Assembly (NCBI RefSeq): GCF_013359905.1
Contig: NZ_JABMCC010000107.1
Span: 62,001 to 126,000, forward strand
Reading direction: 5' to 3'
Source of the DNA: Paenibacillus taichungensis
GTDB lineage: Bacteria > Bacillota > Bacilli > Paenibacillales > Paenibacillaceae
DNA: 64,000 bases
The number at the start of each line of letters is the position of its first letter. The first letter of the stretch is position 1. The notes under the pieces were generated by a model that saw only the letters and a program-made list of their open reading frames with translations, searched no databases and was not told the origin of the DNA. A program made the translations under genes and the position numbers. Below are positions 1 to 7,559 of this stretch, piece by piece.

Positions 1-2
1 TT

Positions 3-800
3 GGGGAGAACAAAATAATCAGTAAGCTTTGCTGTGATATGATCGCAAAAAAGGTGGAAGGAGGCGTATTCCATTTAAAAAAAGATGAGCTGCATAAACA
101 TATTGGCCAAAAACCTATCCGAGATATGTGGGGGATCGGTTCAAGGATGGAAAAGCATCTGTGGAAGATGGGTATCCGAACCATTAAAGACTTGGCGAAT
201 ACGCCTCTTTCCAAATTAAGAAGCAAATGGGGTGTTAATGGAGAAGTCATCTGGAGAGTTGCCAATGGACTCGACAATTCGCCGGTAACCGTCAACACAC
301 ACAGTACACAAAAGGATATTGGAAACGGAATGACCCTGCCCAGAGATTTTACAGAAGCATGGGAGATTGAAGTGGTTATTCTCGATATCTGTACAGAAGT
401 GTGCAGAAGAGCCCGTAAAAAGGGGCTGATGGGTAGTGTCATTTCTGTAAGTGTATCGGGAGCAGATTTTGATCACCCCACTGGTTTTCACAGGCAGGTT
501 AAACTGTCTGATCCTACAAACATAACCGTTGATGTGTGCAAGTTTTCCAAACGCATATTCCATCAACATTGGGATGGGCAACCTGTGCGCCGTGTAGGCG
601 TATCCCTGTCTCAATTATCCAACGCGGATACATATCAACTCTCTTTCTTTGATGATCAAGAGCAGAAACGAGCCATTGATCAGGTGATGGACGACATTAA
701 GGATCGATTTGGCGACATCTCCATTCTGCGAGCGAGCTCCATTACGGCTGCGGGTCAAGCGATCGATAGAGCATCTAAAATTGGGGGGCATTACAAATGA
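3..800 (+). CDS. Y-family DNA polymerase (UvrX/UmuC-like), 5' end outside window
   Basis: Translesion polymerase of the UmuC/DinB/UvrX superfamily, which copies past damaged bases. The frame is open from the first bases of the window (GENKIISKLCCDMIAKK), upstream of the ATG at 39, so the gene begins outside and most of the catalytic palm is missing from view. What remains is the end of the palm, a helix-hairpin-helix thumb (WGIGSRMEKHLWKMGI) and the little-finger DNA-binding domain from about STQKDIGNGMTLPRD, ending in the SFFDDQEQKRAIDQ-type tail common in Firmicute UvrX proteins. Its stop overlaps the yolD-like start by four bases (ATGA), as in the usual uvrX-yolD operon of Bacillus-type prophages and plasmids. 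The family call is firm; the exact subfamily is inferred. Confidence 0.9.
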   Translation, partial: GENKIISKLCCDMIAKKVEGGVFHLKKDELHKHIGQKPIRDMWGIGSRMEKHLWKMGIRTIKDLANTPLSKLRSKWGVNGEVIWRVANGLDNSPVTVNTHSTQKDIGNGMTLPRDFTEAWEIEVVILDICTEVCRRARKKGLMGSVISVSVSGADFDHPTGFHRQVKLSDPTNITVDVCKFSKRIFHQHWDGQPVRRVGVSLSQLSNADTYQLSFFDDQEQKRAIDQVMDDIKDRFGDISILRASSITAAGQAIDRASKIGGHYK

Positions 801-1162
801 GCAAAAAACTGGAGGCCAATGGATTATGGGAATCGAGCCGCATGATGCTTCCACAACATAAAGAACGAATTATACAGCATCGTACTCAAATTCATGTTCA
901 AGCGAAACCACTGATTCATGAAGATGAGTGGGAAATCATTGCTCAGAATCTACGGATGTCGTTGAATTACACTTTAGTAGCAAGCATAGAACTATTCCAT
1001 GAGAGGGGTAACAAATACGTTAAGGGAATTGTTACTTCCGTAAAGGATTTTGGAAAGAAGTTCAAAGTGGAGACGGATACTGGGTTTGAAACTTTAGACT
1101 ATGACCAAATGGTTTCGGTGAAACTTGAAGAAGGTGATATGGATTATGAGGGAGACTGCTGA
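797..1162 (+). CDS. YolD-like protein
   Basis: A 121-residue YolD-family protein. The family regularly accompanies Y-family polymerases of the UvrX/YqjW type and is thought to take part in the SOS or mutagenesis response, though its biochemical role is not established. The sequence shows the family pattern: N-terminal NGLWESSRMMLPQHKERI, a central helical stretch, then the C-terminal beta-rich part with GIVTSVKDFGKKFKVE. Its ATG overlaps the polymerase stop as ATGA, which implies translational coupling. The downstream unknown gene starts inside its 3' end. Confidence 0.85.
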   Translation: MSKKLEANGLWESSRMMLPQHKERIIQHRTQIHVQAKPLIHEDEWEIIAQNLRMSLNYTLVASIELFHERGNKYVKGIVTSVKDFGKKFKVETDTGFETLDYDQMVSVKLEEGDMDYEGDC

Positions 1163-1511
1163 AGAACTTGCTCTGGTAAAAAAACATACTATATATCCTT
1201 TCTTGATGAGCACCGTAGAAAATGACAAGAAAAAGATAGCAGGCTCTAACGTTAAAATGAAGTCTGTATATCTTCAATACTTAGATAACCTGCAGGCTAA
1301 GATCTCATTAGATATGTACCAATGTAAGAAGAACTTAAAGGACAACAAGATAATAATCATCGAACAAACTAAATCAGATCTTGGATTAATTGTGAAGTAC
1401 TCGAATAAGGAGTACAAACACAAGATGGACCTGCACTGGAGTAAAGTTAAAGTTGATGTCACACTGCTCCTCACTGATTATATGAAGGTAGATATCACAG
1501 AACTAATATAA
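1146..1511 (+). CDS. Hypothetical protein downstream of yolD-like gene
   Basis: A 121-residue protein with no recognised domain. It is lysine-rich and probably alpha/beta, with no signal peptide or membrane segment. Translation can start at the ATG at 1146, inside the 3' end of the YolD-like gene; an upstream in-frame start at 1125 would overlap further and has no better ribosome site. Part of the same operon by overlap, so perhaps co-expressed with the repair genes. No terminator is obvious before the ligase at 1628. Moderate support only: the frame is long and lies where no other gene fits. Confidence 0.5.
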   Translation: MRETAEELALVKKHTIYPFLMSTVENDKKKIAGSNVKMKSVYLQYLDNLQAKISLDMYQCKKNLKDNKIIIIEQTKSDLGLIVKYSNKEYKHKMDLHWSKVKVDVTLLLTDYMKVDITELI

Positions 1512-1627
1512 AACGGTGTGGGATTTATCAATGCTTCGCGAGTAGGTGTTTATTTATAATCTAAGCTCCAAGAATTACCGCCTCAAACCTTTATGCCAAA
1601 GGGCTATAATGGGGATGAGGTGTTTTT

Positions 1628-2486
1628 ATGTTTATTAGCCCTATGTTATTAGAGACAGCACCCGAGCCATTCAGCCACTCGGATTATATTTTTGAACCTA
1701 AGGTTGATGGACATCGGTTGTTATATTCGCAACAATCCGGATCAGTCCGGTTATATACAAGACACCACAACGATTGCACCAGTCAGTATCCTGAGTTGAT
1801 ATTGCCCTTTGAATCTGACATCATCCTGGACGGCGAGGTCGCTTGCACAGATCCAGCAACAGGTCTGAACGACTTTGAGGGTGTAATGAGTCGATTCAGC
1901 ACCAAACAGACTAGCAAGATACAACTTCTCACCAAAACTTTGCCTGCAACTTTCGCCATATTTGATATTCTTCAGTACAAAGGTCGGGACCTTCGCAAGC
2001 TGACCCTTATGGATCGTAAAGCGATTCTACACAGCCTTAAATTACCCTCAAGTAGTTTTGGACTGGTACCGTATATAGAAAGCTCAGGAGAGGCACTTTA
2101 CAACCAGATTGAGGTAATGGGAATGGAGGGGACGGTAGGAAAGTTGAAGGACAGCCAGGTATGTCAGCAGACGGTCCAAAGCTTGGTTGAAGATCATAAA
2201 CTGGTCCTTCGCTGATGTGTATATTATTGGATACAAAAAATCTGAGTTTGGGTGGCTTGCTGCTGCACCAGATCCAACTGGCAGAATGCGTCCGGTAGGG
2301 ATTATTGAGCACGGACCCAGTACAAAACATAAGCAAGCATTCCGAGGAGTTTGTTCACAGCTTATCAGAGGTGAAGATAAGAATAACGTTTACCTGGAGC
2401 CCCGAATACGAGCTAGGGTTAGAATGCGCAATTGGACCAAATCCGGATTACTACGTATACCGGTGTTTGAGCAATTTATTGTGTGA
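1628..2486 (+). pseudogene. ATP-dependent DNA ligase, frameshifted
   Basis: Remnant or frameshifted copy of a small LigD-type ATP-dependent DNA ligase of about 286 residues. The first frame (1628-2215) carries nucleotidyltransferase motif I with the AMP-accepting lysine (FEPKVDGHRLL), motif III-like YKGRDLRK, and motif IV EGTVGK. Around 2150-2160 the frame shifts: the matching continuation RYVSRRSKAWLKIINW (motif V) and the OB-fold tail ending GLLRIPVFEQFIV lie in another frame, ending at 2486. One extra base near 2155 (gacagc-c-agg) explains it. A sequencing error cannot be excluded. A weak -10-like TATAAT lies near 1603, and a GGGGATGAGG ribosome site precedes the ATG. Confidence 0.85.
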
Positions 2487-2522
2487 TTATATATTGTAAG
2501 GACAATACAGGAGGTGCTTTGT

Positions 2523-3194
2523 ATGTGTGGTAGATTTACGATCACTGACCCCTTAGATGCAATCATGGATAGGTATCATGCTTCTATAGTTGATGGATTT
2601 GAATACCGCCCCAACTATAACGCAGCACCGATGCAGTACATCCCGACAATTATCGGCAGCAAAGATGGTAATCGATTGGGTTCGCTACGATGGGGACTGG
2701 TTCCCGTTTGGGCCAAGGATGACAAGATCGGTAACAAGATGATCAATGCTCGTGCAGAGACGTTAACCGAAAAGACTTCCTTCAAGCGCCTAATCAGTTC
2801 TAAGCGCTGTATCATCCCCACGAACGGATTTTATGAGTGGCGCAAAGAAGGATCGGCAAAGCTACCAATGCGCATTCTGATGAAGGACAATAGCATCTTT
2901 TCTTTGGCTGGGCTGTACGATACCTGGACAGATCCAGACGGCAACAAACTGAGTACGTGCACCATCATTACAACCGAACCAAATAGCCTTATGGAAGACA
3001 TTCATAATCGAATGCCTGTTATTCTGCGCCCCGAGGATGAGGAGGAATGGCTAGGAAGAGATAATGACGATGTTCAGTCTTTACTTGGCCTTTTGAAGCC
3101 ATATCAAGCTTCTGAGATGCGAGCATATGAGGTTCCTAAAGAAGTGGGTAATGTGCGGAACAATAATGAAGGCTTGATTAAGAATCTAAATTAG
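2523..3194 (+). CDS. SRAP family protein (YedK/HMCES-like abasic-site shield)
   Basis: SOS-response-associated peptidase family protein of 223 residues, the usual size. The family crosslinks to abasic sites in single-stranded DNA through Cys2 and self-cleaves its N-terminus. The start at 2523 is chosen because it places Cys immediately after Met (MCGRF) and because AGGAGG ends 8 bases upstream; the GTG at 2514 would bury the active cysteine. Other family landmarks are visible: RPNYNAAP, the WGLVPVW block, NARAET, the catalytic region GFYEW and the HNRMPVIL histidine block. It forms a repair cluster with the polymerase and ligase and is closed by a terminator at 3202. Confidence 0.93.
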   Translation: MCGRFTITDPLDAIMDRYHASIVDGFEYRPNYNAAPMQYIPTIIGSKDGNRLGSLRWGLVPVWAKDDKIGNKMINARAETLTEKTSFKRLISSKRCIIPTNGFYEWRKEGSAKLPMRILMKDNSIFSLAGLYDTWTDPDGNKLSTCTIITTEPNSLMEDIHNRMPVILRPEDEEEWLGRDNDDVQSLLGLLKPYQASEMRAYEVPKEVGNVRNNNEGLIKNLN

Positions 3195-3201
3195 TATTTG
3201 G

Positions 3202-3232
3202 AGAGCGATACCTTAAAGGTATCGCTCTTTTC
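3202..3232 (+). terminator. Intrinsic terminator after SRAP gene
   Basis: Perfect stem AGAGCGATACC / GGTATCGCTCT with a TTAA loop, followed by a short T run, 8 bases after the SRAP stop. Confidence 0.85.
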
Positions 3233-3278
3233 AGTTACTAAGCTTTTAGAAACATATGGAAGATTGTTTTTTCATCTG

Positions 3279-3298
3279 ATAGACTCAATTGAGTCTAT
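3279..3298. promoter_or_regulatory. Perfect 20-bp palindrome with TATAAT, probable operator
   Basis: ATAGACTCAATTGAGTCTAT is an uninterrupted 20-bp palindrome. A TATAAT sits at 3307-3312, so the palindrome covers the -35 region of the promoter for the membrane zinc-ribbon gene at 3337. That placement suits a dimeric repressor. The regulator is unknown and I see no second copy in the window. Confidence 0.6.
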
Positions 3299-3336
3299 AG
3301 ATTTTATATAATACATACAGAGTTTAGGGGGAGAAG

Positions 3337-3687
3337 ATGGACAATTTAAGTGATGTGTTTATGTCCGGAGTAGCTATAATAATGCTTCTGGTAATGTTTT
3401 GTTTTGCATTTATGTGCTTTTATATGATGATAGTGAATATTATTGATAAATTTAAGCCAGCTAGTAAATTAATGAGTTGTGAATCATGCGAGAGAACAAT
3501 ATCAACAAATGCTTATGTATGCCCGCACTGCGGTCAACATTATGGTAATTCTAGTGCTTTTAGTTCTATTACTGTTTGCTTTTTTTGTGGATGTGTATTT
3601 TTATTTATTGGATTAGCAGGGGTAAGCTTAATTCTTGAAGAGTATGGTTATGATTTGTTAAATCTAATAAAAAAACTATTTAATTGA
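3337..3687 (+). CDS. Membrane protein with zinc ribbon
   Basis: A 116-residue protein with two predicted membrane segments (about residues 9-35 and 70-95) flanking a cytoplasmic-type zinc ribbon, CESCERTISTNAYVCPHCGQ (two CxxC pairs). Such zinc-ribbon membrane proteins are common and mostly of unknown role. The start is supported by GGGGGAG eight bases upstream. It is a single-gene unit with its own promoter, 20-bp palindromic operator and terminator at 3692, which suggests individually regulated expression. Confidence 0.7.
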   Translation: MDNLSDVFMSGVAIIMLLVMFCFAFMCFYMMIVNIIDKFKPASKLMSCESCERTISTNAYVCPHCGQHYGNSSAFSSITVCFFCGCVFLFIGLAGVSLILEEYGYDLLNLIKKLFN

Positions 3688-3691
3688 ATTA

Positions 3692-3721
3692 ATAGGAGCC
3701 AGGTAATCGGCTCCTATTTTT
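3692..3721. terminator. Bidirectional intrinsic terminator
   Basis: Stem ATAGGAGCC / GGCTCCTAT with T runs on the downstream side. It sits between the convergent genes at 3337 (+) and 3714 (-), overlapping the 3' end of the latter. Confidence 0.75.
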
Positions 3722-3923
3722 GTGCTCTAAATTCAAATGTATCACGAAAGTATCTTTTGCCCGCGACTTTAATAGAAACCCCACTAAATGCCTCCACCGT
3801 ACCGCCATAATCAATGATGTGTTCCCGATCATCCTGGACATGCCAAACCGCTACCTGATCCTGCCTAATTGCAGCTACAAAAAAGTCTATATCTCCCTTC
3901 AGCACTCTATATGTATGGTTCAT
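3714..3923 (-). CDS. Small hypothetical protein
   Basis: A 69-residue minus-strand ORF (MNHTYRVLKGDIDFFVAAIR...). GAGGTG lies just upstream of the ATG at 3923; the GTG at 3932 is part of that ribosome site and so is less likely. The sequence looks like a small beta-rich soluble protein and matches no family I know. It shares the terminator at 3692 with the convergent membrane protein. The plus-strand frame across the same bases has no ribosome site and reads like a shadow. Confidence 0.55.
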   Translation of the reverse strand: MNHTYRVLKGDIDFFVAAIRQDQVAVWHVQDDREHIIDYGGTVEAFSGVSIKVAGKRYFRDTFEFRAQK

Positions 3924-4168
3924 GTTATTCACCTCACAATTAATTTCTGTGAGAGTGAAATAAATTCCTTCTTTGTCTGTCTTGAAAGAGTAATTAGTAT
4001 GTTATATAGATCTAACATGAAAAACAGAGTCTGTGGCTCTCCAAACCTAACTTTTTTGAATTGGAACATGTGTTCTATAATTGGTAGTCTAAAGAGATTT
4101 AAATGTAACTTTATGGATTTATTTGCGTCTATTGTAATGAAGGTGAATTTAGATAGGGGGATTTTGGG

Positions 4169-4636
4169 ATGAATTTAAAAAAAGCATTATTGGCTAGCAG
4201 CCTTGTGTTGAGTGTACTCTTAATGGCTGGTTGTGGATCTGACGAGGCGCAGGCACCCGATCCTGTTCAATCAACTGAGCAAGTGCCCGCTCAAACAGAA
4301 GAAAAGGATCAAGTCAAAGAGGAACAAAGTATATACATTGATGAAGCTGGTTATGAGGGTGACGAGCTGGAGATGATTAAAGTAGTAAATCTATCAACAA
4401 AGTATAGAAATGAAGGGAACGAAGAGGAATTCCTGAAGCTCTTTAATCCGAACCATATGAAGACCTTAACGCCTATGAAAGTCGAAAGTATTCAACTTGA
4501 ATCAATTAACTTCATGTCTGAAAATATTGGAAGTGTGGAAACCACAATAAAATACGATACAAAACAAGAGCCTGGAATAGCTCTATTTGTATTCGAGAAG
4601 AAGGATGGAAAATGGATTATCTCTGGAACAGACTAG
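4169..4636 (+). CDS. Lipoprotein, NTF2-like C-terminal domain probable
   Basis: A 155-residue exported lipoprotein: charged N-terminus, hydrophobic core and lipobox LMAGC with the lipidated cysteine at about residue 22. An acidic, Gln/Pro-rich linker follows, then a compact domain ending KDGKWIISGTD. That closing pattern is typical of small NTF2/DUF4878-like folds, though the fold is inferred. The ribosome site is GGGGGATTTTGGG before the ATG. It converges on the glycosidase gene at 4697 with a shared terminator. A lipoprotein of the same layout, ending EKWSIIAID, accompanies the second glycosidase near 47 kb, so the association may be functional. Confidence 0.75.
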   Translation: MNLKKALLASSLVLSVLLMAGCGSDEAQAPDPVQSTEQVPAQTEEKDQVKEEQSIYIDEAGYEGDELEMIKVVNLSTKYRNEGNEEEFLKLFNPNHMKTLTPMKVESIQLESINFMSENIGSVETTIKYDTKQEPGIALFVFEKKDGKWIISGTD

Positions 4637-4648
4637 GAACAGCGTAAA

Positions 4649-4684
4649 GAAGAAGCAGTCCCTCATAGGGGGACTGCTTCTTTG
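4649..4684. terminator. Bidirectional terminator between lipoprotein and glycosidase genes
   Basis: Stem AAGAAGCAGTCC / GGACTGCTTCTT. It sits between convergent genes and can serve both strands. Confidence 0.85.
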
Positions 4685-4696
4685 TGTCGTCGAACC

Positions 4697-5446
4697 TTAA
4701 ACCCAATCAGTTGCTTCTACGGCGACCATAGTGTAAACGGGGCGTTGTTCATTACCCGGATCGTAAGACACTGGTGAAGGGTTGCCATTACGGACAACGG
4801 CATATTTCATTTGGGAAGAACTTCCACCGTCCAGCATAATAGCCAAGTTACAACCACGGTTAATCATGAACTGACGTACTTCATATGCATTCTCTGATTG
4901 GAACACAGCTAACCAGATTTTTGATCCATCCCAACCAATTGCAGTACGTGGACGGTTGATGCTAGGGCTGAAGCGATAAGCATTTTGAGTATTGGCTTTA
5001 GCGTCAGTACATGCATTCGCGTCGCCTGTACCATTAATCGCAGTATAGAATGCAGCAGAGTTAGCATATGAAACATTCGGGAATAGACTGTAGCCACCAA
5101 TGGCCCATTTGATGTTGCTCAAGCTCGTTTCAGTGTATGCTCCGACAACACCTGTACTGATGGCATTCCCGCCATTGTAACAATACATGGTACCTCGTTT
5201 AGTCGCAGTACCACATGGTCCTTGATTAAGATGTCCATTCGTGTGTACTCTTGCACCATTTTGCATAGCAATACCAGTCAATTGACCGTTTGTGAGGTTG
5301 AAGAATGTTCCGTTGACTCCGAATTTCGGTTGGTTAACAACAGCTGTTGCGCCGATATTGCGAAGTACAATGGCCCCCAGATCTGCTTTAATGGCGTGTA
5401 CTACTTTGTTGTTGTGTGAATATTGAATATGTTGAGCGACTGTCAT
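4697..5446 (-). CDS. Phosphodiester glycosidase (NAGPA-like) family protein
   Basis: A 249-residue protein of the NAGPA/DUF2233 phosphodiester glycosidase family, whose members cleave sugar-1-phosphodiester bonds. Family landmarks are GVNGTFFN near residue 45, the CxxA-type TAIGWDGSKIWLAVF strand, and the signature LAIMLDGGSSSQM near residue 212. The start at 5446 is chosen because GGAGG sits 8 bases upstream; the in-frame ATG at 5461 contains that ribosome site. No signal peptide is visible, which is odd for a family usually exported. A paralogue lies at 47700-48374, and both share a 30-bp upstream motif. Confidence 0.82.
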   Translation of the reverse strand: MTVAQHIQYSHNNKVVHAIKADLGAIVLRNIGATAVVNQPKFGVNGTFFNLTNGQLTGIAMQNGARVHTNGHLNQGPCGTATKRGTMYCYNGGNAISTGVVGAYTETSLSNIKWAIGGYSLFPNVSYANSAAFYTAINGTGDANACTDAKANTQNAYRFSPSINRPRTAIGWDGSKIWLAVFQSENAYEVRQFMINRGCNLAIMLDGGSSSQMKYAVVRNGNPSPVSYDPGNEQRPVYTMVAVEATDWV

Positions 5447-5517
5447 AATTAAAACCTCCATAATAGTTAATAGTGTTGTACGAAGCTAGTGGCCACTATT
5501 TTCGTCTCTCATATATG

Positions 5518-5547
5518 AAGGTAATTAATGCAGTAATTTAACAACCA
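5518..5547 (-). promoter_or_regulatory. 30-bp motif shared with second glycosidase gene
   Basis: Reads AAGGTAATTA, ten variable bases, then TTAACAACCA on the plus strand. The same two blocks at the same spacing occur at 48479-48508. Both precede phosphodiester glycosidase genes on the minus strand, 72 and 105 bases from the starts. Seen from the gene the order is TGGTTGTTAA then TAATTACCTT, which could be a -35/-10 pair for an alternative sigma factor or an operator. Confidence 0.5.
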
Positions 5548-5709
5548 CTTTTGAAAAATAAATAATTTGAATTTAACTAAACGCATGAATATCTATTTCA
5601 CCAGATAACTAGAGTTATGTGAAAAAGATTAGACATAGTAATTCCGTACAAATGCAATAAATTTACATATCCCTTTGGAACTTATGGTATTATCAGACTA
5701 GTTTGTTCT

Positions 5710-6060
5710 ATGTATGCTGTAAGAAATCTCGAATTCATTTTACCTGATCGGTATTGGGGACCAGATACATATTCACATAATGAAGATAAGTTAGTTCTTC
5801 CTGAGGTACTTATAGATATTAAAAACTTGGATGATTCTGTTACATTGCCAGTATCACTAGCAAGGATGCTTAAACCTATGCTAGATGCATTGTGGAATGC
5901 ATTTGGGTTGCCAGAAGCAATCCTTGAAATTGACCGTGGTCAACAACATTAGAATTATAAAGATATATGGCATACCAAAGAATGTCTTTACGGAGAAGGT
6001 CAACCGGTACAATGAGATTGGCCTAATTTGTTGGGCAAGCATAAGGAGAATTGGGATTGA
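5710..6060 (+). pseudogene. Degraded gene with two in-frame stops, upstream of kinase
   Basis: The frame opens at ATG 5710 and reads as a normal protein (FILPDRYWGPDTY, LPVSLARMLKPMLDALWNAFG). It meets TAG at 5950, continues sensibly (YKDIWHTKECLYGEGQPVQ), meets TGA at 6013 and ends DWPNLLGKHKENWD before TGA at 6058. The coherent residues after both stops argue that this was one gene of about 116 codons. The family is not recognised; the ALWNAFG region vaguely resembles small accessory domains next to ATPases. Its final TGA overlaps the kinase start as TTGA, so the pair was probably translationally coupled. Translation may now stop early and weaken kinase expression. Confidence 0.5.
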
Positions 6061-7403
6061 ACAAAACTAAAGATTATAATCCATATGTAGTGATAGACCG
6101 GAATTTCGCTTTTGGTGGGAACGGAAACTTGTACTTAGTTAAAGATGAGAATGAAATAAAGTATGTTTTGAAAATTTTAAAAATACATTCAGCTAAAGAT
6201 GTTAAAAAAGTGAAACGTTTTTTAAATGAAATCAAATTTGTTGAGGAATATCAGGACGAAATACAAGGAATAATCCCTATACGATTCACTTATATTCCAG
6301 AAGAATTAAAAAGTGAGTTTGAATTCACAGCAGACCTAAAGGGGACTGAGTTATGGTATGTTATGGATCTTGCTGAGCCTATCGCTGAAAAATTAGGTGA
6401 AACTAGAGATCTAGAAATGATTATTGAGAGTTTGATTTCTTTGTCCCAAACTTTAGCTGAATTGCATAGCCATATAATTGTTCATAGAGATATTAAGCCA
6501 AGTAATCTTTATTACTATAAAGACACGTGGGCTTTTGGTGACTTTGGTTTAGTAGCGTACCCTGAAATTGATGATAAAAATTTAACAGGAAAAGATGAGA
6601 GAATTGGAAACTACGCAACTATCGCACCGGAAATGAGACGTGGCGGGCTAGTGGAAGATGCAAGACCAGCTGATGTATGGTCTTTGGCAAAAACATTGTG
6701 GATGCTAATTACTTATAATGACAGTAGTTGTTTTGAAGGTTCTTATAGTCGAAATGTTGAAGAAATTTCTGTCTCCAGATATTTGAAGGGAGTACCTACA
6801 GATCTTTTACATAATATTCTTGAGTGCGCTTCTCGTTATGAACCAAAAAACAGGGTTGATATCAAAGAGTTTTTAAGAATGTTAGAAGGGTATAGGGATC
6901 TATTATCTGATAAAAAACGTATCTTCAGCTACAAAGAGTTACAAGTTTTATCGCATCAATCTGAAGAGGGAAGGTTTTTTCATAACTCTGCGGATCGTAC
7001 TGTTGCAACGGACCAATTAATTAAGAATTTTAATCTTATTTTGGAGAACCAAGAATACTATTTCCGAACACAGCAACTAGATGATGAAGTGGATATTCTA
7101 AAATATATAAAGTATAAATTAGAATTCTTCAGCTTAAATAGTTATTTAATATCCCCAATAATTGGACACCATAGAAATACAAGTTTGCCTGCAATAAGAA
7201 TTTTTGTAAGGTACACAGATACAGAAGCAAAATTTGTTTCAGATGTAGTATGTTTAGATAAAAAGGTACATCTCTATCAACATCGCATTCCTTCCATGGA
7301 AAATTACTATGACGAGGATGAGCGAGTTGATTATACAGTTGTGAATGACTTTGTTAAGATCATAGATTCAATATCAATGAAATCTAACGAGTCGCTACGA
7401 TAA
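6057..7403 (+). CDS. Hanks-type serine/threonine protein kinase
   Basis: A 448-residue soluble eukaryote-like protein kinase. Visible elements: glycine loop FAFGGNGNLYLV (about 15-26), ATP-binding lysine in YVLKILK (about 38), catalytic loop HRDIKPSN (about 143), DFG (162), APE (190) and DVWSLAKTLW. All key catalytic residues are present. About 150 C-terminal residues form an unrecognised domain; there are no PASTA repeats or membrane segments, so it is not a PrkC-type wall sensor. Start: TTG at 6057 overlaps the preceding stop (TTGA) with AAGGAG 10 bases upstream; TTG at 6051 is the alternative. Cytosolic kinases of this kind occur in phage-defence loci such as Stk2, but that role is only a possibility here. 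Confidence 0.9.
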   Translation: MNKTKDYNPYVVIDRNFAFGGNGNLYLVKDENEIKYVLKILKIHSAKDVKKVKRFLNEIKFVEEYQDEIQGIIPIRFTYIPEELKSEFEFTADLKGTELWYVMDLAEPIAEKLGETRDLEMIIESLISLSQTLAELHSHIIVHRDIKPSNLYYYKDTWAFGDFGLVAYPEIDDKNLTGKDERIGNYATIAPEMRRGGLVEDARPADVWSLAKTLWMLITYNDSSCFEGSYSRNVEEISVSRYLKGVPTDLLHNILECASRYEPKNRVDIKEFLRMLEGYRDLLSDKKRIFSYKELQVLSHQSEEGRFFHNSADRTVATDQLIKNFNLILENQEYYFRTQQLDDEVDILKYIKYKLEFFSLNSYLISPIIGHHRNTSLPAIRIFVRYTDTEAKFVSDVVCLDKKVHLYQHRIPSMENYYDEDERVDYTVVNDFVKIIDSISMKSNESLR

Positions 7404-7432
7404 GAGGTATTGATCAGAAGTTACATGTGACA

Positions 7433-7470
7433 AGGGGAACTTTTGCACTTACAATTGATCCCTTTTTTTC
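7433..7470 (+). terminator. Weak terminator-like hairpin after kinase
   Basis: AAGGG and CCCTT arms with a long loop, followed by seven T residues. The stem is short, so support is weak. Confidence 0.35.
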
Positions 7471-7559
7471 ATGTTATCATTATTTTTTTGATAAATAGTT
7501 TTTCAGAATCTCATATAGTTTCTTTATAGAATCATCACCCAAACTCACATACTCATCAT

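Noticed and set aside
216..614. 132-codon minus-strand frame inside the Y-family polymerase
   Set aside because: Antisense shadow: the plus strand encodes recognised polymerase motifs and the frame has no ribosome site.
2305..2499. 64-codon frame inside the 3' half of the ligase
   Set aside because: The ligase OB-fold tail occupies another frame over the same bases and matches the family.
3720..4172. 150-codon plus-strand frame
   Set aside because: No ribosome site, unlikely composition, and it overlaps the better supported minus-strand gene at 3714 and the lipoprotein leader.
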